Part shown: one piece after another, positions 34,073 through 37,165 of the stretch
Position numbering within the stretch: position 1 is the stretch's first letter
Layout of the letters: the number at the start of each line of letters is the position of its first letter
The notes under the pieces: generated by a model
Seen by the model: the letters and a program-made list of their open reading frames with translations, nothing else
Database searches by the model: none
What the model was told of the DNA's origin: nothing
Program-made: the position numbers and the translations under genes
NCBI GenBank assembly: GCA_910592205.1
Contig: CAJVPJ010000181.1
Coordinates: 1 to 37,165, forward strand
Direction: 5' to 3'
DNA length: 37,165 nt
Origin: Paraglomus occultum
Taxonomy: Eukaryota > Glomeromycota > Glomeromycetes > Paraglomerales > Paraglomeraceae

Positions 34073-34530
34073 ATTATTACAAGAAGCTCACTTTATGCGA
34101 CAAGGGAAGATAGGCTGTTTGTAACTTGTGTTTTTATTAGTTGCTGGAGAAGGTTTCATTTTGTCACCGATGCTTAAAGTCAGTAACAATTACTTGCATG
34201 GATATTGAGTTTTTTCAGATATGATTATTCCTCCTACGTTATTGATAGTCATGCGTAAGCTATGGGTGTAAACTGAGACCAAGAAATGCTTAAGTTGGGG
34301 AGCCGTTAGCTTGCCCGACAAATATCCAATACTATTTTCAAAGTTATCCTTTTTCAATAGTTAACTGCGGGCAAATGGCTGTCGGGCAATTAATGTTCGG
34401 GCAATTGAACCAGACCCATTCACTATATGTGAGTCTTACCTTATCAATACACTTTTACACCCATAGCATTAATTGACAATTGGGATAGTCATATTGTCTG
34501 TATATTTATATATTGTAAAAGATATGGGTT

Positions 34531-36684
34531 TACCATTATAATGTTCAGTTTTTATGCTTGTTACAATCAATTATTTTAATGAATGTATTTTTTATTAGCT
34601 AACTGGGCGTATTCGGTAGTGACACAAATTAAGTCAGTGGCCAATTAATAAAGGACATTTGTAAAAAAAACTATAACTAACCATATTAAGTATAAAACAG
34701 GGATTTGCGTGTATCGGAAAACTTTCTCTAAAGTATTAACCGGTTTTATATTAGACTTGATAACAAAGTTATAATTTAGAATAAAAACATTCTCACTTAT
34801 ATACTATTACCCGTTGAATGAACGGTATTGATCAGTAAAATTTAAGACTATAATTTATAGGTAATATTTATATGTAATTTGTACTACTACATTATATAAT
34901 TTTGATTACAAATTCAATAATGTTGATAAAAGATGTCTTTATCCGACTATACTGATGTATTGTTGTGTATTAAAGTGTATTATGAGTTGACAGAAAACAA
35001 AGTTATTGAAAAGAAGCAGAGTGATAGAACGTCAAGTCATTTACGGATTCTGTTGGAGAAGACTGTACAGTCAAGCACAAAAGCAAGAAAATAGTTGGCT
35101 GGAACAAATTTTCATACCCCTATTGACAAACAGAGCTTCGTCTGAACTTTCAAGTCAAATGGCTCCGTGTCTTCTGTTAAAAGCAGATTCAAATACGCTG
35201 TTTAGTATCAGATATAGAGTATTTCCCTTTTTGAGACAACAAAAGTCTATCACTTACCAAACTTTTGTTTGTTCTGCCGGATATTCAACGGGCTTCGCCG
35301 TTTCTAATACATATTTTATAAAGCTTATTATATACACCGAAAAGAGTTAGCGTACCCCCTGTAAATATTCTAAACGATAACGTTATTTGACGCCAAATTG
35401 GTCATGCATTACCCCACTTCTGAGACCTAAAAAATCAATGGCTTTGTTATCTATACGACGCTGGCTATTGTAACGTGTCACGTGAGAGAAATAGTCAGGA
35501 ACTTGTTTGTAAACAATTCACTATACTAATTATGAGTCTTGAGTTCAGGAGAATGAGAATGCAAGCGGGTAATGATCGTATATTTATTTTGTGCACTTCA
35601 CACACGTGATAATGTAAGCCTTACCAAAAAAAAAAAGAGAGTACAATTCTCAAAACAAATTATCTCAGGATAAAATAACTGAACGAACATTAAAAACCTA
35701 AGAAGAATAAAACTTGGTTTAATGGCAATTGAGAAAGTATTCAGCCTCGCGTAACTATGTAAAAACGGTCGGTAAGAAATGTTGGTGTTTGAGATGCGAT
35801 AAAACATTAATGGACATATTAAATATAGCTGGAAAATTTCAGACGCTTTGTAATAACGCTGCGAAACAATAAAAGCGCACTGTTATAATATCCTTAAATA
35901 TCATTTACTAATATCATTGACTAAGAGTATTACTCTTTTCGTGTCGAAATATTATTGGTCGTGTTAAATTTCGAACGGTGTACAAAAAACGTAGTACTTT
36001 CTGATTGGCCAAATTTTCTCCTTTAACTTGTATAAACGAAGCGAAATAAATACTTAACAATCAACCTTATATAAGCATATTAATATATAATAAGCAATGG
36101 TCAGCTGTTCTTCTTTCTAGTAGGGAGCCTGTTATTGTGCAACTTTTAACAATACGGGAAGACGTTACATTGTGAGACCACAATCGATGTCCCCTTGCCC
36201 CGGACAAAGCAAGGACTGAATTAAAATGTCTCTCTCACCATCGAATGGAGAAATTCGCAGACCCATTTACGGTATTTAATATGGGCACCATCATGCATCT
36301 ATGGCAGAATATGGTAGACAAATATTAGCATCACGAGACGCTAATGTTTATAACATTTCGTGGCAGGTGATCTATTTGTGTTCTAACCAAGTTGCGCAAA
36401 CACTTGTCTACCTGTCAGCGGGCCTGAAAAACCGCAACGGTTTAACTTTTTATCTATTGATCGGCTTTTGCCAAACGTTCCATTCATGAATGGAAAAGGC
36501 ATAACTTTCTTTTTCGACAAACAATGCGTTTTAAAGCAGTTATCGTTATTCAAACAGACAATTTTACGCTCTCAACTCAGTGTATCGAAAGTACTTGATA
36601 AATAAATATTTTATTATTCATCGGACAGGATTACAAAGGAGTACTAAACATTTGACATTATGTTGTTGCTATGTATGCTATATA
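34531..36684. other. Intergenic, no confident gene
   Basis: The frame 35006-35350 (plus, no early ATG) has fairly balanced composition and could be an eroded gene, but shows no motif and no splice partner. An ATG frame at 36301 (MAEYGRQILASRDANVYNIS then WQ) is followed by a GTGATC donor-like site and could be a first exon; the next exon was not found. A short ATG frame at 36223 (MSLSPSNGEIRRPIYGI) precedes it. Confidence 0.4.
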
Positions 36685-37043
36685 CTATCCTGACAAAGGC
36701 CTGAATAATAATAATAATGCTTGTCGCACCCTCGGTTCAGATACGGTTAGAGCATCGGCAATCAGCTTATCGGTTAATTGAAAACCGATTGACAACAGGT
36801 GGTGCAACTTGTCAATCACCTGTTCTGACGTGAGCGGAACCCATTCTGGAGGCCGAGGGGGTGGGTCAAGAGACGGTAATAAAGCTCGCATGACAAAATA
36901 GTTCCAATCTTTGATAACTTCATGATAACCAATGGATTTCCACCAAGCGACCAATTCGGGATTGTGAAGTATTGCATGCGCAATAACGTTTGATTGATGC
37001 GGATGTTCATAACCATCCGAATATGTGCTGCTGCTGCTATTGT

Positions 37044-37093
<50 letters not shown>

Positions 37094-37097
37094 TTGC

Positions 37098-37164
<67 letters not shown>
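36685..37164 (-). CDS. C-terminal part of an Asn/Ser-tract protein, 5' end outside window
   Basis: The frame is open from the right edge to a TAG at 36685-36687 and no start is visible, so this is the 3' part of a larger gene. It begins with 22 Asn codons (AAC), then mixed Ser/Asn, a Ser run coded by AGC, and NNSSSSTYSDGYEHPHQS. The C-terminal ~105 residues look globular: NVIAHAILHNPELVAWWKSI, then GYHEVIKDWNYFVMRALLPS, a Pro-rich linker (LDPPPRPPEW), and a helical end (LTSEQVIDKLHHLLSIGFQL onward to VRQALLLLFRPLSG). I do not recognise the family. The last 45 residues have a UBA-like or HTH-like helical rhythm, which is only an impression. Poly-Asn tracts suggest a regulatory or scaffold protein. 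The low-complexity tract in frame, followed by balanced composition, makes the coding call fairly safe; an intron near the end is possible. Confidence 0.7.
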
Positions 37165-37165
37165 G
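37027..37165. repeat. Coding trinucleotide repeat (AAC/AGC on minus strand)
   Basis: On the plus strand this is CTG/TTG repeats; in the minus-strand gene frame it gives poly-Ser and poly-Asn. The TTG part (37099-37165) is pure to the window edge. Single-base T/C interchanges within an otherwise identical triplet array convert Asn into Ser, showing the two homopolymers share an origin. Confidence 0.95.

Larger units (their letters stand above)
29440..34530. repeat. Segmental duplication, block II
   Basis: Same order and orientation as block I (19540-26065). It starts with a short (ATT) remnant where block I has the TTG array, carries the complete paralogue at 29651-30901, then a shortened spacer, the expanded polypyrimidine tract (31689-31866) and the distal non-coding part. 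It lacks the roughly 1.4 kb present in block I at 21720-23150. Confidence 0.88.

Noticed and set aside
1-37165. tRNA, rRNA, CRISPR array or bacterial-type operon
   Set aside because: No direct-repeat/spacer array, no rRNA-like conserved strings and no convincing tRNA A/B box pair were seen by eye on either strand; short tRNAs could still be missed without a covariance search.

Overview
The window is AT-rich nuclear DNA from a eukaryote, most likely a fungus of the Glomeromycotina (arbuscular mycorrhizal fungi) or a close relative. This is an inference from four things: GT-AG introns of about 65-370 nt, a TKL-type cytoplasmic kinase fused to NLRC3-like leucine-rich repeats, a second degenerate kinase-like reading frame, and decayed Tc1/mariner- and pogo-type elements, all in long gene-poor stretches. 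No rRNA, tRNA, CRISPR or bacterial operon was seen.

Left part (1-13 kb): a four-exon kinase-LRR gene (3774-5804, +), a kinase-related relic carrying pieces of two consecutive N-lobes (7941-8538, -), possibly a tiny hydrophobic peptide ORF (7643-7741, +), and a ~147-bp tandem repeat (11955-12420). A two-exon gene for a small protein with a signal peptide and a transmembrane helix lies at 13027-13595 (+).

Middle (14-19.6 kb): mostly non-coding. It holds a long inverted repeat or foldback (14402-14545), an isolated coding-like frame (15283-15457), a ~38-bp minisatellite with internal palindromes (18121-18240), a dispersed duplication (17350/18840) and a TTG microsatellite.

Right part (19.5-34.5 kb): a large segmental duplication. 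Two full blocks (about 19.54-26.06 and 29.44-34.53 kb) and a fragmentary third (26.64-28.56 kb) each begin with a member of the same unrecognised gene family on the minus strand. By hand-splicing, the two complete members (19753-21051 and 29651-30901) each give seven small exons, all joined by phase-2 introns. They encode 149- and 154-aa proteins with a signal peptide, two Thr/Ser-rich modules (each made by a two-exon pair) and a C-terminal transmembrane helix. The third block keeps only exon 1 and its TATA box. The junction between blocks I and III holds a decayed transposase, and a pogo-like MITE sits between blocks III and II. This modular microexon family is the best candidate here for something undescribed.

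Right edge: the 3' end of a gene (minus strand) whose product has an Asn/Ser homopolymer tract followed by a conserved-looking globular C-terminus of unknown function. Exon models come from manual translation and comparison of the duplicated copies; no search or transcript data were available.
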